64,000 nucleotides of DNA from UBA5109 sp965661005 (lineage in GTDB: Bacteria; Pseudomonadota; Gammaproteobacteria; Pseudomonadales; Pseudohongiellaceae), in the NCBI GenBank assembly GCA_965661005.1, contig CBFICB010000001.1, positions 186,001 to 250,000 on the forward strand, given 5' to 3'. Each line of letters begins with the position of its first letter. Position 1 is the stretch's first letter. The notes beneath the pieces were generated by a model. It made no database searches. It saw only the letters and a list, made by a program, of their open reading frames with translations, and had not been told where the DNA came from. A program made the translations under genes and the position numbers. Of this stretch, positions 9,897-18,414 are shown in pieces.

Positions 9897-10442
9897 ATGT
9901 CTCAAGCTCTCGTAATTCTTGATCGAGACGGAGTGATAAATGAAGACTCCGATGACTATATAAAATCTCTAGATGAGTGGCGGCCAATCCCTGGCAGCAT
10001 AGAAGCTATTGCCAAATTATCTCAGGCAGGTTACAGGGTGGTAGTAGTCACTAATCAATCCGGACTGGCTCGAGGTTACTTCGATGAAATAAGCTTGGCC
10101 AATATGCATAGCTATATGTGTTCCTTGGTAGAAAGTGCTGGTGGTATTATTGATGCTGTTTTTTATTGCCCTCATGGCCCAGATGATGGTTGTGAATGCA
10201 GAAAGCCTTTACCCGGTATGTTGAATCAAATTGAAGATGAATTTAATTTAAGCGTTCAAAATGCTTATTTTGTTGGTGACTCTGAAAAAGACATTGATGC
10301 TGGCTTAAGCAAGAAATGTCGCCCGATACTTGTAAGAACAGGAAAGGGCGCCTCTACTGAACAACAATTAGAGATAGAAAAAAAGAAACATATAGAAATT
10401 GTTAATGACCTAAAAGACGCAGCAAGCTATATATTGAGATAA
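9897..10442 (+). CDS. gmhB: D-glycero-beta-D-manno-heptose 1,7-bisphosphate 7-phosphatase
   Basis: HAD-family phosphatase of ADP-heptose synthesis for the lipopolysaccharide inner core. In the 181-residue protein the DxD nucleophile pair is Asp9/Asp11 (LDRDGVIN), followed by VTNQSGLARG. The GmhB-specific zinc loop CPHGPDDGCECRKP is present, and VGDSEKDIDAG supplies the magnesium-binding aspartates. It sits between glyS (1-bp gap) and plsC (23-bp gap), the same order as near the Pseudomonas origin. The related histidinol-phosphatase domain of HisB is less likely because the gene is far from any his gene and has the short GmhB length. Confidence 0.92.
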   Translation: MSQALVILDRDGVINEDSDDYIKSLDEWRPIPGSIEAIAKLSQAGYRVVVVTNQSGLARGYFDEISLANMHSYMCSLVESAGGIIDAVFYCPHGPDDGCECRKPLPGMLNQIEDEFNLSVQNAYFVGDSEKDIDAGLSKKCRPILVRTGKGASTEQQLEIEKKKHIEIVNDLKDAASYILR

Positions 10443-10465
10443 TGCCTTATTTGCCCAAATCATAA

Positions 10466-11170
10466 ATGCTAAATATTATTTTATTTATACGTACCATTTT
10501 TTTCTATTTAGGCTTTTTTAGCTCTTTAATCCTATTCACTTTCTTTTGTTTAACCATTGGGCTTATTTTGCCTTTGCAGCAGCGGTATAAATATTTTTTA
10601 TACTGGAACAGATTTATCATTGCCTGGCTAACTATCACCTGTGGTGTAAAAGTGGTTATCAGCGGCCAAGAAAACATCCCTTCGCAGCCTCTCGTTATTC
10701 TGAGCAATCATCAAAGCCCCTGGGAAACAATTTTTCTTTATCAGTTCTTTTCTCCCGTATCTGCCATATTAAAAAAAGAGCTTCTTAGCATTCCTCTTTT
10801 TGGCTGGTCACTAGCATTATTAAAACCAATTGCCATTGACCGAAAACGTAAACTTACTGCCAGACAGGCGATTCTTGACCAAGGCAAGAATCGCTTGGAG
10901 CAAAATATTTCTATCCTGATTTTCCCTGAAGGAACGAGAGTCAAGGTTGGCGAGAATAAAAAATATCAGTCTGGTGGCGCTGTTCTGGCAATTGATTCCG
11001 GGGCAGCAGTATTACCTGTTTCACACAATGCCGGTTATTTCTGGCCAAGCGGCAAGTTTTTGAAGTATCCAGGGACTATTAAAGTGAATATTGGCAAAGT
11101 CATTGAAACAAAGGGAAGATCGGCCCGAGAATTAACCCAGGAAGTAGAAAGCTGGATAAAGCAACACTAA
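10466..11170 (+). CDS. plsC: 1-acyl-sn-glycerol-3-phosphate acyltransferase (PlsC family)
   Basis: Likely makes phosphatidic acid by acylating lysophosphatidic acid at the inner membrane. The 234-residue protein starts with a strongly hydrophobic stretch (about 5-35). It then has the acyltransferase block I NHQSPWE (His82, Glu87) and block III FPEGTR (153-158). An E rather than D in the HX4D/E box is tolerated in this family. Pseudomonas has a PlsC-type gene at the same place between gmhB and gyrB. Some relatives use other lyso-lipids, so substrate is inferred from family only. Confidence 0.88.
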   Translation: MLNIILFIRTIFFYLGFFSSLILFTFFCLTIGLILPLQQRYKYFLYWNRFIIAWLTITCGVKVVISGQENIPSQPLVILSNHQSPWETIFLYQFFSPVSAILKKELLSIPLFGWSLALLKPIAIDRKRKLTARQAILDQGKNRLEQNISILIFPEGTRVKVGENKKYQSGGAVLAIDSGAAVLPVSHNAGYFWPSGKFLKYPGTIKVNIGKVIETKGRSARELTQEVESWIKQH

Positions 11171-11192
11171 GGACGCTTCAGAGCACTGCCTT

Positions 11193-11311
11193 ATAAGCCC
11201 ATACAGCTTCAAGCCGTTTGTCGTAGTTGCCTGCTTTTAGATCCATTTATATACATTTGGCAGCATTTAGGCGCAAATAAAGACAGATAGCGTCTTGTGC
11301 TTTGGGCTTAT
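11193..11311. repeat. Long-range 9-bp inverted repeat between plsC and gyrB
   Basis: ATAAGCCCA at 11193-11201 is the exact reverse complement of TGGGCTTAT at 11303-11311, separated by 101 bases. A smaller AAGAC/GTCTT pair (11280-11296 region) lies inside the same gap. This is the convergent intergenic space of plsC and gyrB. It could fold in a read-through transcript, but there is no U-tract, so a classical terminator is not supported. Confidence 0.4.
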
Positions 11312-11342
11312 CTTACACCTGAAGCCCCTTGTAAAATCCAGA

Positions 11343-13760
11343 TTAAATATCAAGATTAGATACTGAAAGCGCATTCGTTTCTATAAAGTCTCTTCGAGGT
11401 TCGACCTGATCGCCCATCAAGGTAGAAAATAGCTGATCGGCAGCCATTGCATCATGGATGGTAACTTGCGCCATCCTTCGATAAGTTGGGTCCATAGTGG
11501 TTTCCCAAAGCTGCCCTGGATTCATTTCTCCAAGGCCTTTATAGCGCTGTAAATAATGACCCTTCATGCCTTCAGCCATTAACCAGCTTAATGCTTCCTT
11601 AAAGCTAGCTACTGTTTTTTGCTTTTCTCCTCTTTGGACATAGGCCCCTTCATCAAACAAGCCTTCCAGGGCCTCGCCCAGCTTGTAAATTTGCTTATAG
11701 TCTGCAGATTTGAAGAACTCAGGGGTAATTGCTACCTTGCGTTTTACACCATGAATAGTTGAGGTAACCAGAGGCTCGTAGAGTTTTTCCTCTTCATCAT
11801 ATTTGCTGGAAAACACATACAGGGCGCCGGAAACATTTGCGTGGGCAACCTTCGCCTGTAGCTCTTCAACCCAGGCCTGAACTTTTTCTTCAGACTTAAG
11901 ATCTTCTGGCTCTAGCAAACGCAGAGAAGACATGGCTTGTAACACTTCCTCAGGATAGTATTGAGAGTGACGCTTGATAATGTTTTGAACATTTCGATAA
12001 TTATTAACTAAGTCTTCCAGAGCTTTGTCGTTAATTGCCGGAGCTTCTTTACTTACATGAAGACTGGCTTCTTCAAGAGCCACCTGCGTTTGGAACTGGG
12101 CTAACTCTTCTTCATCTTTTAAGTACTGTTCCTGTTTACCTTTTCGTACTTTGTATAGGGGCGGCTGAGCAATAAAAATATGGCCACGTTCTACCAGCTC
12201 ACGCATTTGTCGGAAAAAGAAGGTAAGAAGCAAAGTTCGAATATGAGAACCATCAACGTCGGCGTCTGTCATAATTATTATGCTGTGATAGCGAAGGGCC
12301 TCTGGATCAAACTCCTCTCCACCGATACCACAACCTAGCGCCTTAATTAAAGTGCCAATTTCTGCAGAGCTTAGCATTTTATCAAAACGAGCCTTTTCTA
12401 CATTTAAGATTTTACCTTTTAGCGGCAAAATAGCCTGATTCTTGCGGTTTCTACCTTGCTTGGCAGAGCCTCCAGCAGAGTCGCCCTCTACAATATAAAT
12501 CTCTGACAAAGCAGGGTCCTTTTCTTGGCAATCGGCTAGCTTGCCTGGTAGTCCGGCGATATCAAGAGCCCCTTTTCTTCGTGTCATCTCTCGAGCCTTA
12601 CGGGCAGCCTCACGAGCTCTTGCTGCATCCAGCATTTTATTGACAATGCTTTTAGCTTCTAAGGGGTTCTCTAACAAGAAGTCAGAAAAATACTTGCCCA
12701 TTTCCTGCTCAACAGCTGTTTTAACTTCTGAAGATACTAATTTGTCTTTAGTTTGTGATGAAAATTTGGGGTCTGGCACCTTGACGGAAATAATTGCAGT
12801 TAAGCCTTCTCGAGCGTCATCACCAGATGTCGTTACTTCTTTGCCTGCACGACTCGCCATTTCCTTATCGATATATGACTTTAAAACTCTGGTTAAAGCG
12901 CCACGAAACCCTGCTATGTGGGTTCCACCATCTCTTTGTGGGATATTGTTAGTGTAAGGATAAATATTTTCTTGATAACCATCATTCCACTGCATGGCTA
13001 TTTCGATCCCGATACCATCATCCGTATCTGTCGCAAAATGGAAGACTTTATTAACCGCTGTTTTATTTTGATTCAAGTAATCAACAAAAGCTTTAAGTCC
13101 TCCTTCATACTTGAAGGTGTCGACTTTTTCAGTACGCTCATCACTCAACTCAATACAAATGCCGGCATTCAGGAAGGCCAGCTCTCGCAGCTTTTTAGCC
13201 AGAATTTCATAATGAAACTCGATGTTGGTAAAAGTGTCCACAGACGGCTTGAAATGACATAAGGTGCCTGTCTGCTCAGTATCCCCAACGATTTCCAGGG
13301 GCTTTTCTGGAACGCCATGATGATAGGTTTGCTCATGGATTTTACCCTCACGAAAGATGCTAAGTTTTAAATATGAAGAGAGAGCATTAACAACAGAAAC
13401 GCCTACTCCATGTAAGCCCCCCGAAACCTTGTAACTGTTATCGTCGAATTTACCGCCAGCATGCAAAACAGTCATTATCACTTCTGCTGCTGAGACGCCT
13501 TCTTCATGAATCTCGGTGGGAATACCTCTGCCATTATCAGAAACACTAACCGTTTCATCGCTGTGTATCACCACTTTGATCAGGTCACAATGGCCGGCCA
13601 GCGCCTCATCTATGGAGTTATCCACCAATTCAAAAACCATATGGTGCAGGCCAGTGCCATCATCAGTATCGCCAATATACATTCCCGGTCTTTTACGAAC
13701 AGCATCCAAACCCTTTAAGACTTTGATGCTCGATGAGTCGTAATTATTTTCTTCAGCCAT
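11343..13760 (-). CDS. gyrB: DNA gyrase subunit B
   Basis: ATPase subunit of DNA gyrase, which introduces negative supercoils with GyrA. The 805-residue protein has the GHKL ATP-binding motif FELVDNSIDEA (about 43-53, catalytic Glu44) and the glycine-rich SGGLHGVGVSVVNALS. The TOPRIM motifs are YIVEGDSAGGSAKQ and TDADVDGSHIRT, and the insert and C-terminal GyrA-contact domain (RYKGLGEMNP) are present. Length matches the long gammaproteobacterial GyrB (about 804). It is the last gene of the minus-strand dnaA-dnaN-recF-gyrB series, 98 bp after recF. Confidence 0.98.
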   Translation of the reverse strand: MAEENNYDSSSIKVLKGLDAVRKRPGMYIGDTDDGTGLHHMVFELVDNSIDEALAGHCDLIKVVIHSDETVSVSDNGRGIPTEIHEEGVSAAEVIMTVLHAGGKFDDNSYKVSGGLHGVGVSVVNALSSYLKLSIFREGKIHEQTYHHGVPEKPLEIVGDTEQTGTLCHFKPSVDTFTNIEFHYEILAKKLRELAFLNAGICIELSDERTEKVDTFKYEGGLKAFVDYLNQNKTAVNKVFHFATDTDDGIGIEIAMQWNDGYQENIYPYTNNIPQRDGGTHIAGFRGALTRVLKSYIDKEMASRAGKEVTTSGDDAREGLTAIISVKVPDPKFSSQTKDKLVSSEVKTAVEQEMGKYFSDFLLENPLEAKSIVNKMLDAARAREAARKAREMTRRKGALDIAGLPGKLADCQEKDPALSEIYIVEGDSAGGSAKQGRNRKNQAILPLKGKILNVEKARFDKMLSSAEIGTLIKALGCGIGGEEFDPEALRYHSIIIMTDADVDGSHIRTLLLTFFFRQMRELVERGHIFIAQPPLYKVRKGKQEQYLKDEEELAQFQTQVALEEASLHVSKEAPAINDKALEDLVNNYRNVQNIIKRHSQYYPEEVLQAMSSLRLLEPEDLKSEEKVQAWVEELQAKVAHANVSGALYVFSSKYDEEEKLYEPLVTSTIHGVKRKVAITPEFFKSADYKQIYKLGEALEGLFDEGAYVQRGEKQKTVASFKEALSWLMAEGMKGHYLQRYKGLGEMNPGQLWETTMDPTYRRMAQVTIHDAMAADQLFSTLMGDQVEPRRDFIETNALSVSNLDI

Positions 13761-13858
13761 ATATGCTCCCCTAGACCTTAGTCAGCCTCTCCAGCTCTTT
13801 GCGCTTGCCTTCTGCAGCCCAATGATTACGGGCTTTAGGGCACACAAACAAAAATACC

Positions 13859-14938
13859 TTACACAGCACTTATTTTACCATGTTCCACGTGAAACAGCTT
13901 CATTTCTTTCTCTTTTTGTAAAGGCTCATACAGAGCCTCCCGCTCTATCCCTGTTATAAATATTTGATCACCGAGCTCTGACAGTATCCCTAACACTTTG
14001 GCTTTATTCGCCTGGTCCAGTTCTGCTGGCAGATCATCCACCAAAAAAATACAGCCCTTTCGAGTAATGCTTTTCAACAATTTAGCTTGTGCTAGCTTCA
14101 TGGCAATAACTAGTAGCTTTTGCTGGCCCCTTGATAAAACATCAGCTGCCAGCTCTTTACCAATCTTTATCTTTAAATCAGCTCGGTGTGGTCCGGCCCC
14201 GGTAAAGCCAAATTTAACATCTTTTTGTATATTGGCACTTAAAATGTCTTCAAGGTCTTGTGTGTTGGACCAGCCTTTAAAATAGCTTAGCGAAAAACCT
14301 TTGAGCGGCAGCATTTCTTTAAGCAGCTCATCCAAATAATCTTTAAACTTATTAGAATACTCGAGGCGATATTGATCAACAGCCTCTGCATGCTGGCAAA
14401 ACTCGTGAGTCCAGGGGCTAAGCTCCTGGCTTTTTACATTTCTGCTCTTTAATAAGCTGTTTCTATTAAGCAAGGCTTTTTGTGCTTGCCGCCAATGGGA
14501 TACAAACTGATGTTCCACGTGGAACACCCCCCAATCAAGAAAAGACCTCCTGGCCCCAGGGCCGCCCTCAAGTATTTTAAATGCATCTGAATTAAGCATC
14601 TGCAAAGGAAAAATCTGTGCAAGATCGGCCCGGTTTATTGCTTTTTCGCCGTTGATAAATATCTTTTGTGTGCCTGGCCTTAGCCTGCTAAACCCTAGCT
14701 TTTGACCATCATCTAATTCCCCAAAAACCACACATTCTTCTGCTTCATTTTGGATAATTGGCGCCTTTGCATTGCTGCGGAAAGTTTTGCCACGACCTAA
14801 TAAATAAATGGATTCAAGTAGAGAAGTTTTGCCACTGCCATTAGCGCCATAAATAAGATTAAGCCCTGATGATGGCTCAAGAGAAGCTGAGCCCAAGTTT
14901 CTAATGTTGGAGATGCTCAGTTTTTTTAGAAAAGGCAT
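13859..14938 (-). CDS. recF: DNA replication and repair protein RecF
   Basis: SMC-like ATPase that helps load RecA at gaps with RecO and RecR. The 359-residue protein has a Walker A GANGSGKTSLL (31-41), an ABC-type signature LSRGQQKLLVIAMKL, and Walker B FLVDDLPAELD. Two ParB-binding parS sequences lie inside the gene, and both are translated as the peptide FHVEH, at residues 139-143 and 349-353. The first falls at a place where RecF proteins normally have an FHxE-type sequence; the second is in the variable C-terminal tail. Start ATG at 14938 gives the family's MPFLKKLSISNIRN. Confidence 0.96.
   Translation of the reverse strand: MPFLKKLSISNIRNLGSASLEPSSGLNLIYGANGSGKTSLLESIYLLGRGKTFRSNAKAPIIQNEAEECVVFGELDDGQKLGFSRLRPGTQKIFINGEKAINRADLAQIFPLQMLNSDAFKILEGGPGARRSFLDWGVFHVEHQFVSHWRQAQKALLNRNSLLKSRNVKSQELSPWTHEFCQHAEAVDQYRLEYSNKFKDYLDELLKEMLPLKGFSLSYFKGWSNTQDLEDILSANIQKDVKFGFTGAGPHRADLKIKIGKELAADVLSRGQQKLLVIAMKLAQAKLLKSITRKGCIFLVDDLPAELDQANKAKVLGILSELGDQIFITGIEREALYEPLQKEKEMKLFHVEHGKISAV
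13881..13896. promoter_or_regulatory. parS centromere site 1 (ParB-binding)
   Basis: The 16-mer TGTTCCACGTGAAACA matches the parS consensus and is palindromic except for one pair. It lies in the last codons of recF and is translated as FHVEH. ParB, encoded at 25.9-26.9 kb in this window, is expected to load here and recruit SMC and ParA for origin segregation. Confidence 0.93.
14511..14526. promoter_or_regulatory. parS centromere site 2 (ParB-binding)
   Basis: TGTTCCACGTGGAACA is a perfect 16-bp palindrome matching the parS consensus. It lies inside recF, 630 bp from site 1 and about 3.2 kb from the dnaA-rpmH origin candidate. Origin-proximal parS clusters are normal for chromosomes carrying parAB. 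Confidence 0.95.
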
Positions 14939-14991
14939 TGTTTAGGTTTAGAGGGGTGTAGATCGGAAGCTGTATCCCGCGTTTTGATACC

Positions 14992-16095
14992 TTAAAGCCG
15001 CATAGGCATAACAACATATAGTGCGCTGCTGCCTTCAGCCCCCTGTATTAGGGCGCTGCTGTTGGGGTCAGAGACAATAACCTGCACCGTGTCTGTGTCA
15101 AGCACAGTAAGAACATCGACTAAATAGCTTACGTTAAAGCCGATTTCTAGAGAATCGCCCTTATATTCTACAGCGACTATTTCTTCGGCTTCTTCTTGCT
15201 CAGGATTATTAGCAAGAATTTTTATTTCGTCATCCAATAAAGTTAGGCGAATACCTCGAAACTTTTCATTAGATAAAATTGCTGTTCTGCTCAATGATTG
15301 TCTCAGCTCATTTCTGTCGGCAACTATTTTCTTATCCCCGCCTTTGGGTAAAACCCTGTCATAATCCGGAAATTTGCCATCTACCAGCTTGGAAGTAAAA
15401 GTAAAATTAGGAGTTTTGGCGCGAACATGATTAGTCCCGATAACGACATCAACATTATCTTCGCCTTCACCAAGTAAACGAGCAAGCTCAAGAATTCCTT
15501 TGCGCGGCACAATAACCTGCATGGTTTTTTCAGCCGATGTGTTCATATCTTCCGTGTCCATAGCAAGTCGATGCCCGTCCGTTGCTACGACACGAAGGAA
15601 GTTAGGGCTCACTTCAAACAGCAGGCCGTTTAGATAATAACGTACATCCTGTTGAGCCATAGCAAAACTGGTGCTATCCAGCATCTCTTTAAGTCTTTCC
15701 TGAGAGATTGAAAACTCAAGAGCTTCTGAAGACTCTTCTGCGCTTGGAAAGTCTGAAGGGGGTAATGTCGACAGGGTAAAACGGCTTCGTCCAGATCTAA
15801 TAACCAGCTTATTGTCATCCAGTTCCATTTTTAGACTGGCGCTATCGGGAAGCGATTTACAAATATCCATAAGTTTGCGAGCTGGAACAGTAACTTCTCC
15901 ACTTTCAGAGCCATTTTCAACTTCAACTCGACCAATAAGCTCAACTTCCAGGTCTGTACCCGTCATGGAAAGCTGATTACCCTCTAATACCAATAAAACA
16001 TTGGATAAGACAGGTAAGGTTTGGCGGCGCTCAACAACGCCAGTAACTAACTGTAAGGGCTTAATTAAGGTCTCGCGAGAAATTTCAAATTGCAT
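14992..16095 (-). CDS. dnaN: DNA polymerase III beta sliding clamp
   Basis: Ring-shaped processivity clamp that tethers polymerase III and other partners to DNA. The 367-residue protein starts MQFEISRETLIKPLQLVTGV and shows the three repeated clamp folds of the family. It ends YVVMPMRL, the conserved MPMRL C-terminus that forms part of the partner-binding pocket. It lies between recF (53 bp) and dnaA (37 bp) on the same strand, the usual operon order. Confidence 0.98.
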   Translation of the reverse strand: MQFEISRETLIKPLQLVTGVVERRQTLPVLSNVLLVLEGNQLSMTGTDLEVELIGRVEVENGSESGEVTVPARKLMDICKSLPDSASLKMELDDNKLVIRSGRSRFTLSTLPPSDFPSAEESSEALEFSISQERLKEMLDSTSFAMAQQDVRYYLNGLLFEVSPNFLRVVATDGHRLAMDTEDMNTSAEKTMQVIVPRKGILELARLLGEGEDNVDVVIGTNHVRAKTPNFTFTSKLVDGKFPDYDRVLPKGGDKKIVADRNELRQSLSRTAILSNEKFRGIRLTLLDDEIKILANNPEQEEAEEIVAVEYKGDSLEIGFNVSYLVDVLTVLDTDTVQVIVSDPNSSALIQGAEGSSALYVVMPMRL

Positions 16096-16132
16096 TGCTG
16101 TACTCTTCTTTACTGGTTAGCTGACGAATAAA

Positions 16133-17710
16133 TTAACTGGATAATGACCGCAATAAATTTTGATAATCTTCGTAAATATCAGTAGATGATTTTTTTAATT
16201 CATTAATAGTTTTGCATGCATGCATAACTGTCGTGTGGTCTCGATCTCCATACATTGTCCCAATTTCTGGCAAACTATGGTTAGTCAACTCTTTCGATAA
16301 GCACATTGCAATTTGTCGAGGCCTTGCGATTGATCGGTTTCTTCTTTTAGATATCATATCAGTCATTTTAATTTTGTAATACTCTGCAACTGTACGCTGA
16401 ATGTTATCTACACTAATGAGCTTATTCTGAATAGCCAGCAAATCTTTTAATGCTTCTTTTATAAGTGGGATAGAAATTTCGCTGCCTGTAAACCTGGCAT
16501 GAGCGATAACTTTTTTTAACGCCCCTTCAAGCTCGCGTACATTTGAACGAAGTTTTTGCGCCATAAACATAGCTTCTTGATTGGGAAGAAAAACATTTTC
16601 CCGATTTGCTTTGCTAATTAGAATCGCCGCCCTAGTTTCAAGCTCCGGCGGTTCAACCGCAACTGACAATCCCCAGCCAAAACGAGACTTCAGCCTATCT
16701 TCTAAGCCATTGATTTCACTATGATATTTGTCGCAGGTCATGATTATTTGGCGGCCACCTTCAAAAATTGCATTGAAGGTGTGAAAAAACTCTTCCTGAG
16801 ACCTTTCTTTATTGGCAAAAAACTGAATATCGTCAATTAGAAGGGCGTCTACAGAATGATAATAACGCTTAAATTCATTGATAGCGTTAAGTTGTAAAGC
16901 AGAAACCATGCTGCCCACAAAGGTTTGTGAATGCAGATAAACAACATTGGCTTTTGGGTTTTGTTGTAACAAGTGATTACCAATACTGTGCATTAGGTGT
17001 GTTTTACCAAGGCCCACTCCACCATATATAAATAGTGGGTTATATGCACCACCGGGGTTATCAGCTACTTGAGCGGCAGCGGCTCTGGCTAATTGGTTCG
17101 ACTTTCCTTCTATAAAGTTATTGAAGGTATAGTTTTTATTTAACTCCCCTTTATATCGTAAACGTCCCCCCAGCTTATTCTTCGAAACACTCGCTTGACC
17201 ATGTTTGTCAGTATTGTCGTGAGATGAGATTGTTTGCTGGTGATTAACCAGCTTTTGCCCAGGCTGGGTTTGAGCGGGATCACTTTCATTAAAGCTGTGG
17301 TGGCTAGTAAAGCCTTTAAAGTCATTAATATTGGTATTTAAAATAGGGATTTCACCTTGCAGTGATTCACTTGGGCTTTCTGGAGCCTGTAAATTACTAA
17401 GGTCTGCAGTACTAACAGCCTCTTCAAGATTAAAATTCGAATTGTTCGTGACGTCCAGCTTAATCGCAGCTGAAGCATCTGGGCTTAACTCGCCCATTAG
17501 CTCTGTTATTCGATCGAGGAAGTTATCCTTTATCCATTCAAGCACAAATTTATTGGGCGCAAGCAGGTGGAGAACTTCTGTGCCATTATCGTTGCCATGC
17601 TCTACTTTTTCGGCAATTACCTTTAAGGGCCTTATCCAGGTATTGAATTGCTGAGCTGGGAGTTCATTTTTCAGGCAATAAATACACTTCTGCCAAGTAG
17701 CTACAATCAC
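16133..17710 (-). CDS. dnaA: Chromosomal replication initiator protein DnaA
   Basis: AAA+ initiator that binds DnaA boxes in oriC and melts the origin. The 525-residue protein has domain I (about 1-85), a long polar domain II linker (about 85-185), then the AAA+ domain. Walker A is GGVGLGKTH (230-238) and Walker B is LLIDDIQF (290-297). The C-terminal DNA-binding helix-turn-helix includes GDRDHTTVMHACKTI. It is about 58 residues longer than the 467-residue E. coli protein, almost all in the linker. The start is GTG, with GGAG 11 bases upstream; it gives TWQKCIYCLKNELPAQQF, matching the family N-terminus. Confidence 0.97.
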   Translation of the reverse strand: MIVATWQKCIYCLKNELPAQQFNTWIRPLKVIAEKVEHGNDNGTEVLHLLAPNKFVLEWIKDNFLDRITELMGELSPDASAAIKLDVTNNSNFNLEEAVSTADLSNLQAPESPSESLQGEIPILNTNINDFKGFTSHHSFNESDPAQTQPGQKLVNHQQTISSHDNTDKHGQASVSKNKLGGRLRYKGELNKNYTFNNFIEGKSNQLARAAAAQVADNPGGAYNPLFIYGGVGLGKTHLMHSIGNHLLQQNPKANVVYLHSQTFVGSMVSALQLNAINEFKRYYHSVDALLIDDIQFFANKERSQEEFFHTFNAIFEGGRQIIMTCDKYHSEINGLEDRLKSRFGWGLSVAVEPPELETRAAILISKANRENVFLPNQEAMFMAQKLRSNVRELEGALKKVIAHARFTGSEISIPLIKEALKDLLAIQNKLISVDNIQRTVAEYYKIKMTDMISKRRNRSIARPRQIAMCLSKELTNHSLPEIGTMYGDRDHTTVMHACKTINELKKSSTDIYEDYQNLLRSLSS

Positions 17711-17788
17711 AATGCTAAAAACTCCAATTTTAAATTCTTGTTATTTTGTTTGTTTCGATTTTTCCAATTCTACTGACTGCAGCTATTC

Positions 17789-17797
17789 TTATCCACA
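17789..17797 (+). promoter_or_regulatory. DnaA box (perfect R-type)
   Basis: TTATCCACA, identical to the strongest E. coli DnaA box, about 80 bp upstream of the dnaA start. It could serve both origin function and dnaA autoregulation. Confidence 0.8.
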
Positions 17798-17925
17798 TAA
17801 AAACCAAAAAAGTGTAATATTTTTGTCTTATATAAAATCCTTATTTTTCATGAAGTTATAGTTTTTTTGCTGAAAAAAGCAGCGTTAAAAAAGCTCATTC
17901 CCCTACATCTTTTTTTTGCACTACC

Positions 17926-17934
17926 TGTGCATAA
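17926..17934 (-). promoter_or_regulatory. DnaA box (inverted)
   Basis: TGTGCATAA on the plus strand is TTATGCACA on the minus strand, matching TTATNCACA. It is followed closely by TGTGTAAAA, a one-mismatch box, so DnaA may bind cooperatively here. Confidence 0.75.
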
Positions 17935-18063
17935 CTTGTGTAAAACTTGTGAAGCCAAAAGTTGAAGTTTTTAGTTTATTTTTATCTACCCGGTTTTCTA
18001 TGAAAACTCAGCCAAATTGCTTTAAAAGACTATTTAAATGTTCCTTCTTTTTTTACCCGCGTC

Positions 18064-18092
18064 TTGCTTTCCATATATGAACGCTTTAGAAT
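18064..18092 (+). promoter_or_regulatory. rpmH promoter, sigma-70 type
   Basis: TTGCTT at 18064-18069 and TAGAAT at 18087-18092 are separated by 17 bp, the ideal spacing. The predicted start near 18099 would leave a leader of about 68 bases before rpmH. Confidence 0.65.
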
Positions 18093-18166
18093 CGCGATCC
18101 CTATTTAAGGCAGTCCGGCTATTTTGTCATTTATGCCTATTTAATAACTGATTAATAGAGTTTGTT

Positions 18167-18301
18167 ATGAAAAGAACATTTCAACCAAGTGTATTAAAAC
18201 GAGCCAGAACTCATGGTTTTAGGTCAAGAATGGCAACCAAGGGTGGCCAGCAAGTCCTGAATCGCAGAAGAGCTAAAGGCCGAGCTAAGCTTTCTGCCTA
18301 A
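18167..18301 (+). CDS. rpmH: 50S ribosomal protein L34
   Basis: Small basic ribosomal protein of the large subunit. The 44-residue product reads MKRTFQPSVLKRARTHGF and then RSRMATKGGQQVLNRRR and AKGRAKLSA, the full L34 pattern. Its position beside rnpA and opposite dnaA is nearly universal. A good promoter lies 75 bp upstream. Confidence 0.98.
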   Translation: MKRTFQPSVLKRARTHGFRSRMATKGGQQVLNRRRAKGRAKLSA

Positions 18302-18314
18302 TCCATTCGAGCAT

Positions 18315-18342
18315 TTCAAGGCCTTGAACATTTCTTCAAGGC
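18315..18342 (+). terminator. Nested hairpins after rpmH (possible attenuator)
   Basis: TTCAAGGCCTTGAA at 18315-18328 is a perfect 14-bp palindrome. Its right half GCCTTGAA (18321-18328) can instead pair exactly with TTCAAGGC at 18335-18342 across a six-base loop. The two structures are mutually exclusive. No long U-run follows, so partial termination or RNA processing between rpmH and rnpA is more likely than full termination. Confidence 0.5.
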
Positions 18343-18414
18343 TGTAATTTCAACATTAACAGCTCTTTTTTAATATCTACTAATCCGGCATTCTTCACAA
18401 GCAAGGAGAAACCA

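Larger units (their letters stand above)
17711..18166. other. Probable oriC (dnaA-rpmH intergenic region)
   Basis: This 456-bp gene-free stretch between the divergent dnaA and rpmH genes is AT-rich. It holds two DnaA boxes that match TTATNCACA exactly (17789-17797 and, inverted, 17926-17934). TGTGTAAAA just downstream of the second differs from a box by one base. Several T- and A-runs lie between and around them and could serve as the unwinding element. Pseudomonas-type oriC lies in exactly this gene interval. The low number of perfect boxes is a caution. The rpmH promoter lies at its right end. Confidence 0.75.

Noticed and set aside
12541..13262. Open frames on the plus strand opposite gyrB
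   Set aside because: Antisense to strongly conserved gyrB coding sequence, with no recognisable domain or ribosome-binding site.
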